Shown: positions 8,730 to 18,594, numbered from the stretch's first letter. The stretch: DNA of 64,000 nt from Methylopila sp. M107 (GCF_000384475.1 NZ_ARWB01000001.1:2770176-2834175); one strand, 5' to 3'. Numbers and translations: made by a program. Notes: generated from the letters alone by a model not told the origin.

Positions 8730-10721
8730 ATGTATAACTTTGCAACAAAAAAACAGACTGATAATTGCGAAATTCTAATAAGCGATTACTTTAATGAAGT
8801 GCGCCCCCTTACACCTGGGAAAAGCACCAATAATATAACTTCGGATTGGAAGCTATATATTAATAGCCCTAATGGGCCAGCTGACGATTGGGTCGCGCCG
8901 CTGCCGGGAGGAGGGATACGACTGTCGTGGGACGGGCATGTTCGAACGATTCGGCTCTTCAGATGGCTGGACCTGCCTGAAGGGACGTATTCGGAGGCGA
9001 CGTTTTATCTGGAAATTGTTTGCCCGTTTGGTTTCAATTTTGAACAATCCGTGCGATCGATTTCGATCGAGGAAGAGGTCGCAGATCAGAAGCTTCCGAT
9101 TATCCGGTTTTTATCTCTTGATATTGAGAATAAAGCCGACTCGTATGTGTTCTCGGCCAACGGATCGGTCGCTGATCTATCGTCCAACAAGCGATACAGG
9201 TTGGCGATCATGCTCCAGCCAACGGCTGGCGCGGTTGAGATCAACAACATCACGCTGAATTTCGTCGGCGAGAGTCAATCAGACTCCGTCACCGACGTCG
9301 GACCTGCCGGCGACGCGGGCCACGCGCTGGCGCAGCAGTCGACCGACGCTTTCGACGAACTGCCTGCCATTTCGGCTGAAGTCGAGGGATTCGCCGAAGC
9401 CGATGTTCGGGACGCGGCGGAAAATGCAGAGATCGCGGTTGATGACGGTTCCGAGCGTCCGACCATGCTCGTCGTGCCATGGGAGGTCAGCCATAATCCT
9501 CTGGGTCGAGCCTATGTGCTGGCGGATATGGCGAGGCGCGATTTCGACGTATCGATCGCCGGGCCGCATTTTCCCCAATATGGCAACGACGTCTGGCCTC
9601 CCCTGAGGAATGCCGAAATCGAGATTTCGACATTTCCAGGACGGCCATTTCCCCATTTTGCAGTCGATTGCTTACAGTTCGCGTGCAGCGTTTCTCCCGA
9701 CGTCGTCTATATAACGAAAGCGAGACTGCCTTCGCTATTGCTGGGTTCTGTCGTAAGTCTGCTTCACGGCAGCAGATTGGTGCTCGACATCGATGAGCAT
9801 GAGCTGGCGTTCTTCAGCAACGGTTCGCCTCTGACGATCCACGACGCGCTTGGGTCCGGCATTCTCGACGCGCCCGAGGCGACGAATCCGTGCGGAGAGG
9901 TATGGACGAGGATTGCGGAAAGTCTTGTCCCGTTGATCTCTGCACGGACCGTTGTAAACCAAGCCCTGCAGAAGAAGTTCGGTGGAACGCTCCTCAGGCA
10001 TGTTCGTGACGAGAAAGTGTTCGTTCCCGATGCGACCTTGCGCGATAAGGCGAGGTCGGACCTTGGCCTCTCGCCGACCGATGTAGCTGTTCTATTCATC
10101 GGCACGCCTCGCCGCCACAAGGGGTTGATCAACCTCCTCAAAGCGATTGAGAAGGCGGACAATAGTAATATTGTTCTTGTAATCGTCGGAACTTTTCAGA
10201 GCGCTGCAGACGCTGCCGACGTGAAGAAATTCAAGTCGATCCGAACCAAGTTGATTGAAGACCAGCCATGGGATCTCTTGAAATATTACATCACCGCCGC
10301 TGACCTCATTCCTGTGTTGCAGGACCCAACATCGAATATCGCCCAATCGCAAACCCCCGCCAAGATTAGTGAGGCGTTGGCGCTCGGAACGCCGATCGTC
10401 GCGACCAATGTCGGACCGCTGCAAGACTTGATCGAACGGGGTGCCGTGCACGCGATCAATTCAAACGACCGACTTGCAGAGTTTCTCACGACAGTGAAAC
10501 CCTTCGACGCGTCTCGTCGAGATCGGGCGACGGACAGTCGTCGGCGAATTTTTGGCGAGCAATTCAGTTATGCCGTCGGCATCAAGACGTTTCGAAACGT
10601 GATGAAGCAAGAAAATGATATGAAGAACAACAAGGCGCTCGCCAATGCCGTTAGCGCGATCATGCGTCATTATGGAGTTAATAGCATTATACTTGACCAC
10701 ATTGAGTCGAAGTTTCAGTGA
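8730..10721 (+). CDS. GT-B glycosyltransferase (family 1/4-like) with unknown N-terminal domain
   Basis: A 663-residue protein with AAGGAAG just upstream of the ATG. Residues 1-220 contain beta-rich sequence of no recognised family and are encoded by notably AT-rich DNA. The C-terminal two-thirds is a GT-B glycosyltransferase. TMLVVPWEVSHNPLGRAY opens the acceptor half. VLFIGTPRRHKGL begins the donor half, and KISEALALGTPIVATNVG contains the conserved Glu that contacts the sugar nucleotide. It would transfer a sugar from an NDP-sugar to a growing glycan in the cytosol. A weak stem plus T-run (10721-10748) follows the stop. Donor and acceptor cannot be read from sequence. Confidence 0.75.
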   Translation: MYNFATKKQTDNCEILISDYFNEVRPLTPGKSTNNITSDWKLYINSPNGPADDWVAPLPGGGIRLSWDGHVRTIRLFRWLDLPEGTYSEATFYLEIVCPFGFNFEQSVRSISIEEEVADQKLPIIRFLSLDIENKADSYVFSANGSVADLSSNKRYRLAIMLQPTAGAVEINNITLNFVGESQSDSVTDVGPAGDAGHALAQQSTDAFDELPAISAEVEGFAEADVRDAAENAEIAVDDGSERPTMLVVPWEVSHNPLGRAYVLADMARRDFDVSIAGPHFPQYGNDVWPPLRNAEIEISTFPGRPFPHFAVDCLQFACSVSPDVVYITKARLPSLLLGSVVSLLHGSRLVLDIDEHELAFFSNGSPLTIHDALGSGILDAPEATNPCGEVWTRIAESLVPLISARTVVNQALQKKFGGTLLRHVRDEKVFVPDATLRDKARSDLGLSPTDVAVLFIGTPRRHKGLINLLKAIEKADNSNIVLVIVGTFQSAADAADVKKFKSIRTKLIEDQPWDLLKYYITAADLIPVLQDPTSNIAQSQTPAKISEALALGTPIVATNVGPLQDLIERGAVHAINSNDRLAEFLTTVKPFDASRRDRATDSRRRIFGEQFSYAVGIKTFRNVMKQENDMKNNKALANAVSAIMRHYGVNSIILDHIESKFQ

Positions 10722-11241
10722 CAGTGTGGGTGCGCATGCGCTGTTTTTATCCGGGCGTCGATCCCGACTGTCGGAGTTAAGCGGCGGGTCAATGGCCCCC
10801 GACGCGAGAGGCCGAAACGTCGATCTGGAAGCAGCTCAACTTCGGTCGCGGCCGGGCTACGCGAACGCGGGCCGACGTTGAAACGCCCCAAGATAGCCGC
10901 CCTGGCGGCTCTGCTGTTTGGATCCAACCTTCGCCTGCTCCCATCCGTCGCTGACGGCCCCGTTCGGCTGACCTGCGGCCAGCAACTTCACTGACGCCGC
11001 CGACGGTCGGCGCGATGGCGGCTCGCGTTTGACGTGTTTCGACGCAGGTCGCCGTAAGTGTCAGGCTGAAGTTCAACTGCCGCGAAAGATGGGCAAGCGC
11101 CGCGGCCGGCGACGGGGCTTGGCCTCCGTCTCCGTTGGCGTCGTCATCGCCTGTGACCAAACGCTAAATATCCTTTTTTAATTGCGGTACGAGTTGAGCG
11201 GCGATAAAAGCCTAGAAGCGGCGCAAACGGGTCAATCACAA
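10722..11241. other. gene-free gap between glycosyltransferase genes
   Basis: About 520 bases. The left end has an imperfect stem around the palindrome GCGCATGCGC followed by TGTTTTTA, a weak terminator candidate for the upstream gene. The rest is GC-rich with only overlapping Arg/Ala-rich frames. An in-frame TTG at 11182 could extend the next gene, but it lacks a ribosome site. Confidence 0.4.
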
Positions 11242-12846
11242 ATGAATCAACCTTCTGCCAAATTACTGTCGTGGGAAGATGATAAAGATACAGTTTGTCG
11301 CACCTTAAAGAACACCAGCAAGCTACTAAAGTTGCTTTTGAAGACTAAAAATGACGACGTGTTCTTGCGTCGATGGTACGAACATCACAGCAAGATCGCT
11401 GGGGCTGACGGAATTATCATTTTCGATAATGGCTCCACGAAACCGGAAGTTCTTGAAATATATCGTGAGATTGCTGCGTCGACGCCGGTCATAGTGTTCA
11501 AGGGCTTGCATAATAATATTCACGACACGCGCCTGTTCAAAGAATTGTATGGCGCGTTGGCCGAATCCTGTAAGTACTTCTGTTTTTTGGACACAGACGA
11601 ATTTTTAACGATTTACGATGACGGCAAGTTGCAGCATGGAACTGCGATCTCGGAATTCCTGGAAACTGCCGAAGATCCCGTTTATCCAGCGCTTTGGCTT
11701 GAGAATAAACCCGGTAGCCTGGAGCTTTTCAATGCATCGCATGGCGCGTTGCGAAGCGGTAAGCACTGGGGAAAACCGGTTGTAAACTCTTCGGTTATTC
11801 CGATCGGGTATATTAATCACAACTGCCAAGTTCCTGTCGCGCACTATTCTGCGGAAATCGACGGGCGATTTGTCGTAAAGCATTTTTCCCGACTATATTC
11901 CGAGCAACGTATTGCTGTGAATATCTCAAAACTTGCGCAGCGTGAGTTCTTCAAGACCGATGATCACTTGAACGAAGTCAGGACCGCGGATGTCTCGCTG
12001 ATACAAAATCGGCAAATTCGCGCCTACGTCGTTGAAACCCAAGACGCGCTGCAGTCTCCTTATGAGGGGCGCATCGCAACTGAGCTTTCAGAAGATGAAG
12101 AAGACGGTACGATCCAGATTTCGGAGCAAAGTGGAGTTATCAAATTCGGTTCGCTTACTCAACGAGCGCAATTTGAGAGCTTTTTGTTCTATGGCGTGGC
12201 GGATGGACCTTCCCTGAGGGCGAAACAACAGGCGAAGCCAGTGAGTAAGGAAACGACTATGATCGAAACGGCGCCATTGTCATTCAAACCTCACATGACG
12301 TCCCAGGAGCTGGGCGTCTTTGAGAAACACATAAGCGGCGCCCACTGTCTTCTCGAGTTCGGGAGCGGTGGAAGCACGGTCTTTGCGGCCTCCAAAGGCG
12401 TTCCGCTCATCCATAGCGTGGATAGCGATCGCGCATGGCTGGATCGGATCCAGGCTGCGCCTGAAATATCGAACACGAAGTTTGTGGCCCATCACGTGGA
12501 TATTGGCCCGATTGGGAAGTGGGGGAACCCTGTCGGCGTGTCAGACGCGATCAAATGGCCGAACTACTATCGGGACGTCTGGCCCAAGCTTGCCCAGCGC
12601 CCGGATGTCATCCTCATCGACGGCCGGTTCCGCGTTGCGTGCACTTTGCTGACGATCCTGAACTGTGCGGCAGATTCGCGCATTATAGTGCACGATTTTT
12701 GGTCTAGAGACGAGTATCATGAGATTTTGAGATACTTGGATTGTATAGACAGGGCCGGTCAGATCGGGGTATTCGTCGCCAAGAAAGTAATCCCTTGGCA
12801 TAGTCTCGCAAATGCGGTATCGGAGTATGGCCTGGATTACAGGTGA
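11242..12846 (+). CDS. glycosyltransferase (GT-A) - methyltransferase-like fusion
   Basis: A 534-residue paralogue of the protein at 5288 without the middle repeats. The ATG at 11242 is chosen because it aligns with the start of the paralogue (LLSWEDDKDTVCRTL against FFEWPSDQDAICRKI). A TTG at 11182 would add 20 residues. Residues about 27-280 carry LLLKTKND and FCFLDTDEF, with D117 and D119 as the probable metal ligands. Residues about 350-530 are methyltransferase-like (LLEFGSGGSTVF, LIDGRFRVACTLLTILN, VHDFW). GC content is lower than in the flanks. It probably adds a sugar to the same glycan as its paralogue, with a different specificity. Confidence 0.75.
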   Translation: MNQPSAKLLSWEDDKDTVCRTLKNTSKLLKLLLKTKNDDVFLRRWYEHHSKIAGADGIIIFDNGSTKPEVLEIYREIAASTPVIVFKGLHNNIHDTRLFKELYGALAESCKYFCFLDTDEFLTIYDDGKLQHGTAISEFLETAEDPVYPALWLENKPGSLELFNASHGALRSGKHWGKPVVNSSVIPIGYINHNCQVPVAHYSAEIDGRFVVKHFSRLYSEQRIAVNISKLAQREFFKTDDHLNEVRTADVSLIQNRQIRAYVVETQDALQSPYEGRIATELSEDEEDGTIQISEQSGVIKFGSLTQRAQFESFLFYGVADGPSLRAKQQAKPVSKETTMIETAPLSFKPHMTSQELGVFEKHISGAHCLLEFGSGGSTVFAASKGVPLIHSVDSDRAWLDRIQAAPEISNTKFVAHHVDIGPIGKWGNPVGVSDAIKWPNYYRDVWPKLAQRPDVILIDGRFRVACTLLTILNCAADSRIIVHDFWSRDEYHEILRYLDCIDRAGQIGVFVAKKVIPWHSLANAVSEYGLDYR

Positions 12847-12948
12847 TACTTTTTTGATGGCTTATTGCGGGAGATCCATTTGTCGATGTCCTGATTGTGC
12901 GTGTGTGAGTAAGGCAACTGTGCGTTGCGACGATGCGGGGGTGTTGTG

Positions 12949-15900
12949 ATGGGGTTGGAGAGTAAGGTGCCTTTGGACGAATTGATCGTCGAGCCGCTGG
13001 GAGAATGCTTCCTCCAGTTCCGCGATTCAAAGGAGATTGGCGCCGTCGCTCTCACCCTCGACGCGGATAGCCCCGATCGTGTCACCCTCACTCCCGCGAG
13101 GCGGCATCGGCAGTATGTCAGGGTGTTGTGGCGTTGCCCGGCCCTTCAGGATGGTCTTCATACGGTCGCGCCGGGCGCACAGACGCTTGTCTCAATCCGC
13201 TTTAAGACTGAGGGGGGCGCGCCGGCATGGGTCGCCTTTCTCAGAAAGGGACGTGGCGACCAGAGCTACAAGCTGTTCAAGGATCTCTATCTCGATCCTT
13301 CGCAGGCTCTCGCCGGAGAAGAGCACAAGGTCCTATTGGACGGCCTCAGCCACACGGACGATCTGTTCTTCTGCGTACACTTCGCGCATCTGGCGAAGGA
13401 ATGTGTAATTTCTCGCCCGCATATCGAGTGGGCGCCGATACAGCGTCTGTGGGCGAACGCTGAGTTGTCGGACGGTCACGATCTCAGGGTGCGAGGTTGG
13501 GCCAGGCATGAGCGCTATCCCGGCCTTCCGCCCCGGGTCGAATTGATCGTCAACGGATCTGTCGTCGTCGAGCAGCTCGCGCGGGGCAAGGCGAAGGCGA
13601 CGGACGGCGCGGAGGCGCCCGACGGCGTCTACGGCTTCAACATCGGCTATATTCTTGCCAAGAGCGCACAAAAGCCGTCGCTCGAACTGCGCCTCAAAGA
13701 CAGCTCGCGTGGAATTCCGATCGAGTTGTCTCCCGCGGCCGTCGATCTGCCGCCGGAGATCGTTCCGGACGAGCAGCTTCTGCAAGGCGCGAAGGTCATA
13801 GGCAAGATCGAACGCTTCATCCCCTCCGCCGAAATTCTGGGGTGGGCGTTATGCCCTGAGCAGCCGGACGCGGTTATCGATCTCGTTCTGGAGGTCAATG
13901 GCAAGCCGATCGCCTACTCTCGGACCCGCCTGCTCCGCGAAGACGTCCGTGCGGTTCATGGCGGCCATGGCTATTCAGGGTTTTACTTCGAGCTGCCGCC
14001 CAACCTGTTCGTGTCGAGAACGCTGCAGTCCGCTTCCATCAAGGCGATCGGCGCGAACACCAACATCCGATTTGGCAATCAGGTCGTCGGCGACGATCCG
14101 CTGTTCGTCGAGTCGGTGACGCCGCTGGACAACCTTCGGGCCACGTCAAGCGACGCTGCGCCGGACAGGGGCCCGGTATCGGCTATCGTGTTGAACCGAA
14201 ACTGCGCGGACCTGCTGGTCGATTTGTTCGAGTCCGCCGATAAGCACGAGCCGGCGGATTCGATTGAATGGATAATCATCGATCATAACTCCACCGACCA
14301 TTCGGAGGAGGTGTGCCTCGCGGCGATCAATCGCGGCCAGGACGTGCGTTACATCAAGCGAAATGGCAATTTCAGTTTCAGCGATTCCAATAATTTTGGC
14401 GCGCGGCTTGCGAAGCACGACACTCTTCTCTTCGTGAACAACGATATTGTTTTCGGCGGCCCGTTTCTGGACAAGTTGTGCGCCCCGCTGGCCGACAGCA
14501 GCATCGGCGTGGTCGGCGTCAGCTTGCTCGACTACGTCGAGAACCCCGGGTGGTCCGGCCAGCCGATCATCCAGCATCTCGGCGTGTTTCTGAAGCCGCA
14601 GATGACCGGCAAGCATATTCGTCCATATGAGTCTCGGCTAACGCCCGAGACAGCCGACGATACGCAAGGATTGCTGCGCGCTCCCGCAGTCACTGGCGCG
14701 ATGTTCGCCATGCGGAGAGCGGATTTCGTCGCCGTCGGCGGGTTCGACGAGGAGTACATTTACGGTCTTGAGGATGTGGATCTTTGCTTTGCTGTGAAGC
14801 GAAAGCTCGATAAGCAAAGCATCATCGTCCAAGATCTGTCAGTTTTTCATCATCGTGGTTTTAGCCGAAAGAAAGAGAGCGACGTCGTCGTTCGTCAGCG
14901 CAACAATAACGACATCTTCAACAAGCGATGGGGCGCGTGGCTGCGCCACAACGCGAAGTCCCAGATGTTCAGCAATCCGGGATACTGGACTGGCGCTCGT
15001 CCTGTCGTCGGATTTGTCGTCGTCGACGGGGGCGACAGCACGACGGCCGGAGAATACTTCACCGCGCTCGAGTTCGGGCGGGCGCTCCAGAAGCGCATGT
15101 CGGTGCATCTTCGGTTTCTGAAAGAGGCCGAGTGGTACGATCTGACGGGGATCGACGTCCTGATCGTGATGGTCAATCGGTTCGATATCCGCCGGGCGAC
15201 CCATGTCAGCCCGTTCCTGATCACCGTCAATTGGATGCGACAGTGGTTCGATCGTTGGGCGGCCGACGATTCGATCCACGCCTATGATTACCTGTTCGCG
15301 TCGTCGCAGAAGGCTTGTGATTATCTCGAGGAACGCGTTGGACGCACGGTCCACCTGCTCCCTATCGCAAGCAATCTCGACACCATTGTGGACGGAGAGT
15401 TCAAGGTCGAGTACGCCTCCGACTATTGCCTCACGGGCAATAAAGTCGGCACGGTCCGCGAGATCGAATACCAGTTGTCGCCTCGTGAAATCGTCGGCGT
15501 CGGCGCGATATTCGGTCATAACTGGCAAGACACCAATCTGGCCTCGATCGCGCGCGGGCCGGTCGCCTATTCGGCCCTGAAAGACGTCTATGCGTCCACG
15601 AAGATCGTTCTGGACGATGCGAACATCGCGACGAAGGACTGGGGGAGCTGCAACAGCCGCGTATTCGACGCGATAGCCGCCGGCTGCCTTCTCGTCACGA
15701 ACGGTTCGGTGGGCGTGAAGGAACTCTTCGGCGATCTGGTTCCGACTTTCGACAATCGGGAGTCGCTGACCGATACCTTGAATTACTGGATCAAGAATGA
15801 CGCCGAGCGCAAAGAGCGCGTCGCGCAACTCAATCAGCTCCTGAAGGAGCGGCACCTCTACGGCAATCGCGCCGAGACGTTCGAGTCCGTCTTGAGCATG

Positions 15901-16827
15901 CCCCGCCCGATACGGGTGGCGATCAAGTGCGCCGCCAAATACAGCGAGCGCCAGATCTGGGGCGATTATCATTTCGCTCGAAGCCTGGCCGCGTCGCTTC
16001 GCAAGCACGGTTTGGTGGTTCGCGTCGACTGCGTCGAGTCATGGTACGGCGCATTGGCGAGCACGGACGACGCGGTGATCGTCCTTCGCGGTCGTCAGAA
16101 CTACAATCCGAGTCTCAACCAGTTGAATCTGCTCTGGCTGATCAGCCATCCGGACGCCGTCGCATATGGCGATTTCGAGAAATACGATCACGTATACGTC
16201 GCGTCGACGATTCATGCCGACATATTGAGACAGAACGCGCAGGTTCCCGTGAGCGTTCTGTTGCAATGCACCGACACGTCCATTTTCCAGTTCGACCCGG
16301 ATCGCGACGAGAACGAGACTGCGGAACTTCCGCTTTTCGTGGGCAACTCTCGGGGCGTGTTCCGGCAGGCGGTGCGCTGGTGCGTGGAACTCGAGGCTGA
16401 TTTTGAGCTGTATGGCCATGGCTGGGAGCAGTTTGTGGCGGACTCCCGCCTCAAGGGCCATAACGTCCCCAACCAGATCCTGGCTTCCTACTACAGCCGC
16501 GCGAAGGTCGTGCTCTGCGATCACTGGGAAGAAATGAAGCGGTTTGGATATCTGTCCAATAGGGCGTTCGACGTGCTGGCCTGCGGCGGGATACTTGCCG
16601 TCGATCACGTCGAAGGCATCGAGACAATTCTCCCCGGCGGATATTCGGTCTTCCGTTCAAGGGAAGAACTGGGCGAATTGTTGAAGGTCGAATGGGCGTC
16701 GGACCGAAGCGGCAGGGCCGAACGGGCCAAATGGGTCGCCGAGAACCACTCCTTCGACGCGAGGGCGAAGGTTCTCTCGGAAGAGATCCACGCCGCTATC
16801 GGCCTGGGAAGAGGACTCACGCACTGA
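12949..16827 (+). CDS. multi-domain glycosyltransferase: GT-A plus two CgeB-like GT-B modules
   Basis: A 1292-residue protein. An in-frame ATG at 12925 would add 8 residues. Residues 1-165 are of unknown type. Two related beta segments follow, RVRGWARH (about 180) and EILGWALC (about 295), which resemble accessory modules of large glycan enzymes. Residues about 407-650 are a family 2 GT-A domain: SAIVLNRN, WIIIDHNSTD, VNNDIVF at the metal site, and YGLEDVDLC. Two segments at about 684-984 and 988-1284 each end in a CgeB-like half (NSRVFDAIAAGCLLVTN and SNRAFDVLACGGILAVD). The protein may therefore assemble several linkages of a surface polysaccharide. It closes the island. Confidence 0.75.
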   Translation: MGLESKVPLDELIVEPLGECFLQFRDSKEIGAVALTLDADSPDRVTLTPARRHRQYVRVLWRCPALQDGLHTVAPGAQTLVSIRFKTEGGAPAWVAFLRKGRGDQSYKLFKDLYLDPSQALAGEEHKVLLDGLSHTDDLFFCVHFAHLAKECVISRPHIEWAPIQRLWANAELSDGHDLRVRGWARHERYPGLPPRVELIVNGSVVVEQLARGKAKATDGAEAPDGVYGFNIGYILAKSAQKPSLELRLKDSSRGIPIELSPAAVDLPPEIVPDEQLLQGAKVIGKIERFIPSAEILGWALCPEQPDAVIDLVLEVNGKPIAYSRTRLLREDVRAVHGGHGYSGFYFELPPNLFVSRTLQSASIKAIGANTNIRFGNQVVGDDPLFVESVTPLDNLRATSSDAAPDRGPVSAIVLNRNCADLLVDLFESADKHEPADSIEWIIIDHNSTDHSEEVCLAAINRGQDVRYIKRNGNFSFSDSNNFGARLAKHDTLLFVNNDIVFGGPFLDKLCAPLADSSIGVVGVSLLDYVENPGWSGQPIIQHLGVFLKPQMTGKHIRPYESRLTPETADDTQGLLRAPAVTGAMFAMRRADFVAVGGFDEEYIYGLEDVDLCFAVKRKLDKQSIIVQDLSVFHHRGFSRKKESDVVVRQRNNNDIFNKRWGAWLRHNAKSQMFSNPGYWTGARPVVGFVVVDGGDSTTAGEYFTALEFGRALQKRMSVHLRFLKEAEWYDLTGIDVLIVMVNRFDIRRATHVSPFLITVNWMRQWFDRWAADDSIHAYDYLFASSQKACDYLEERVGRTVHLLPIASNLDTIVDGEFKVEYASDYCLTGNKVGTVREIEYQLSPREIVGVGAIFGHNWQDTNLASIARGPVAYSALKDVYASTKIVLDDANIATKDWGSCNSRVFDAIAAGCLLVTNGSVGVKELFGDLVPTFDNRESLTDTLNYWIKNDAERKERVAQLNQLLKERHLYGNRAETFESVLSMPRPIRVAIKCAAKYSERQIWGDYHFARSLAASLRKHGLVVRVDCVESWYGALASTDDAVIVLRGRQNYNPSLNQLNLLWLISHPDAVAYGDFEKYDHVYVASTIHADILRQNAQVPVSVLLQCTDTSIFQFDPDRDENETAELPLFVGNSRGVFRQAVRWCVELEADFELYGHGWEQFVADSRLKGHNVPNQILASYYSRAKVVLCDHWEEMKRFGYLSNRAFDVLACGGILAVDHVEGIETILPGGYSVFRSREELGELLKVEWASDRSGRAERAKWVAENHSFDARAKVLSEEIHAAIGLGRGLTH

Positions 16828-17162
16828 CGCCAGAAGCGGGGCGCGTGGGTTGCAGGGTCTGCGTCCGCGGCGCGAGGCGGGCGGACAGCGTTGGATGATG
16901 CGTTGAGCCCGATCGTGGCGCGGGTCACGTGGAGTTCGTGGCGGGTTTCTCGCCTGGCCCTGAGGTTCTCAGCGCTCGTATTGGCCAAAGCTGGTGAGCG
17001 CTTCGGGGCGAGGTTCGCCGGTGGCCCGAACCGCTGGCCGAAAACCGCGTCCGATCGTCGAGCGCTGCTCTTCGTGCAATCGGACTTTGCGGGCCGCGCC
17101 CTAAAACCCTTGCCCGCCGGTCCCGATATCGCGGCCATCACGGTCGGGTCGGTGGGCAGTTC
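16828..17162. other. gap after the glycan island
   Basis: About 335 bases. A GTCCGC...GCGGAC inverted repeat occurs near 16862-16884 without a T-run. An open frame at 16891-17166 that touches the next start codon begins with TTG, has no family match and is not called. The composition returns to that of the high-GC flank. Confidence 0.4.
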
Positions 17163-18185
17163 ATGAAGAAGATCGGTTTCCTCTCGTTCGGGCACTGGTC
17201 GCCCTCGCAGCACTCCGAGACGCGCTCGGCGGGCGACACGCTGCTGCAGTCGATCGAGCTCGCGGTAGCCGCCGAAGAGCTCGGCGCGGACGGCGCGTAT
17301 TTCCGCGTCCATCACTTCGCGCGCCAACTCGCCTCGCCGTTCCCGCTGCTCGCGGCCGTCGGCGCGAGGACGAGCCGCATCGAGATCGGGACCGGCGTCA
17401 TCGACATGCGCTACGAGAATCCGCTCTACATGGCCGAGGACGCCGGCTCCGCCGACCTCATCGCCGGAGGGCGGCTGCAACTTGGCGTCAGCCGAGGGTC
17501 GCCCGAACAGGTCATCGAAGGTTGGCGCCATTTCGGCTACGCGCCGGCGGAAGGCGAGAGCGACGCCGACATGGGCCGTCGCCACACGGAAGTCTTCCTC
17601 GACGTGCTGAAGGGGGAGGGCTTTGCCCAACCGCATCCGCGCCCGATGTTTCCGAACCCTCCGGGACTTCTGCGCATCGAGCCGCATTCCGAAGGCCTGC
17701 GCGAGCGCATCTGGTGGGGGTCGGCGTCGAACGACACCGCCGTCTGGGCCGCCAGGCAGGGCATGAACCTGCAGAGTTCGACATTGAAAAAGGACGAGAG
17801 CGGCGAGCCGTTCCACGTCCAGCAAGCGAAGCAGATCCGCCTCTATCGCGACGCCTGGAAAGAGGCCGGCCACGCGCGCGAGCCGCGCGTTTCGGTCTCA
17901 CGGTCGATCTTCGCCCTCGTGGATGATCGCGACCGGGCCTATTTCGGCCGCGGCGACGGCGACGGCGACGATCAGGTCGGCGTCATCGACAACATGCGTG
18001 CGATCTTCGGCCGGTCCTACGCCGCCGAGCCCGACAGGCTCGTCGAGGAATTGAAGGCTGACGAGGCCGTCGCGGAGGCCGACACGCTGCTCCTCACCGT
18101 CCCGAACCAGCTCGGCGTCGCGTACAACGCCCATGTGATCGAGGCCATTCTGAAGCACGTCGCGCCGTCGCTCGGCTGGCGCTGA
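17163..18185 (+). CDS. LLM class flavin-dependent oxidoreductase (luciferase-like monooxygenase)
   Basis: A 340-residue cytosolic flavoenzyme of the bacterial luciferase-like family. Supporting segments are the N-terminal strand KKIGFLSFGHW, the YFRVHHFARQLASPFPLLAA block, IEIGTGVIDMRYENPL, and the flavin-phosphate region DLIAGGRLQLGVSRGSPEQV. A WWGSASNDTAVWAARQGMNL strand follows at about residue 180. These enzymes use reduced FMN to oxygenate or reduce varied substrates; the substrate here is unknown. The gene stands alone between the glycan island and the cold-shock gene. The ATG at 17163 has a GGTGGG site 8 bases upstream. Confidence 0.85.
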   Translation: MKKIGFLSFGHWSPSQHSETRSAGDTLLQSIELAVAAEELGADGAYFRVHHFARQLASPFPLLAAVGARTSRIEIGTGVIDMRYENPLYMAEDAGSADLIAGGRLQLGVSRGSPEQVIEGWRHFGYAPAEGESDADMGRRHTEVFLDVLKGEGFAQPHPRPMFPNPPGLLRIEPHSEGLRERIWWGSASNDTAVWAARQGMNLQSSTLKKDESGEPFHVQQAKQIRLYRDAWKEAGHAREPRVSVSRSIFALVDDRDRAYFGRGDGDGDDQVGVIDNMRAIFGRSYAAEPDRLVEELKADEAVAEADTLLLTVPNQLGVAYNAHVIEAILKHVAPSLGWR

Positions 18186-18290
18186 CCACGGCTACGCGTC
18201 GAACGTTCGAATAGCGCTGGCTCGCTCAGGGCGCAGCCTCGGCTTCGCGGTTCAGCGCGGCGCGCGCCATACACTGTCAAAGGCCAGATC

Positions 18291-18329
18291 CAAAAAGCAC
18301 GACCCCGCCGCCATGATGGCGACGGGGTC
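18291..18329 (-). terminator. rho-independent terminator of the cold-shock gene
   Basis: On the minus strand a stem of GACCCCGTCGCCAT against ATGGCGGCGGGGTC (18301-18329, one mismatch) is followed by a T-run (GCTTTTTG). It lies about 50 bases after the stop of the cold-shock gene. The T-run occurs only on the minus strand, so the terminator serves that gene and not the oxidoreductase. Confidence 0.8.
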
Positions 18330-18381
18330 GAAAATCTCGGACTGCGCCGTGGCCGACCTGTCGGACAGGACGGCGGCTGGA

Positions 18382-18594
18382 TCAGTTTTGAAGCTGAAGC
18401 CGGTCGGCCGTCATCTTGCCGCTTTTGCGATCGGCGACGAGTTCGTAGGCGACCTTCTGGCCCTCGCGCAGATCGGAAATGCCGGCGCGCTCCATGGCGC
18501 TGATGTGCACGAACGCGTCCGCGCCGCCGTCGTCCGGGGCGATGAACCCGAAGCCCTTCTGGGCGTTAAACCATTTAACCGTTCCCGAAGACAT
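18382..18594 (-). CDS. cold-shock protein, CspA family
   Basis: A 70-residue single cold-shock domain (OB fold) that binds single-stranded RNA or DNA and melts mRNA structure. RNP1 is KGFGFI (residues 13-18) and RNP2 is AFVHIS (27-32), with the conserved SSGTVKWFN start and a GQKVAYEL strand. The length is typical of the family. GAAGGA lies 5-6 bases before the ATG, and a terminator follows. The leader is about 65 bases if the promoter at 18666-18694 is used. The paralogue type (cold-induced or constitutive) cannot be told from sequence. Confidence 0.93.
   Translation of the reverse strand: MSSGTVKWFNAQKGFGFIAPDDGGADAFVHISAMERAGISDLREGQKVAYELVADRKSGKMTADRLQLQN

Noticed and set aside
16891-17166. 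91-residue open frame touching the start of the LLM oxidoreductase
   Set aside because: It starts with TTG, has no ribosome site or recognisable domain, and the ATGA contact is likely to be chance.
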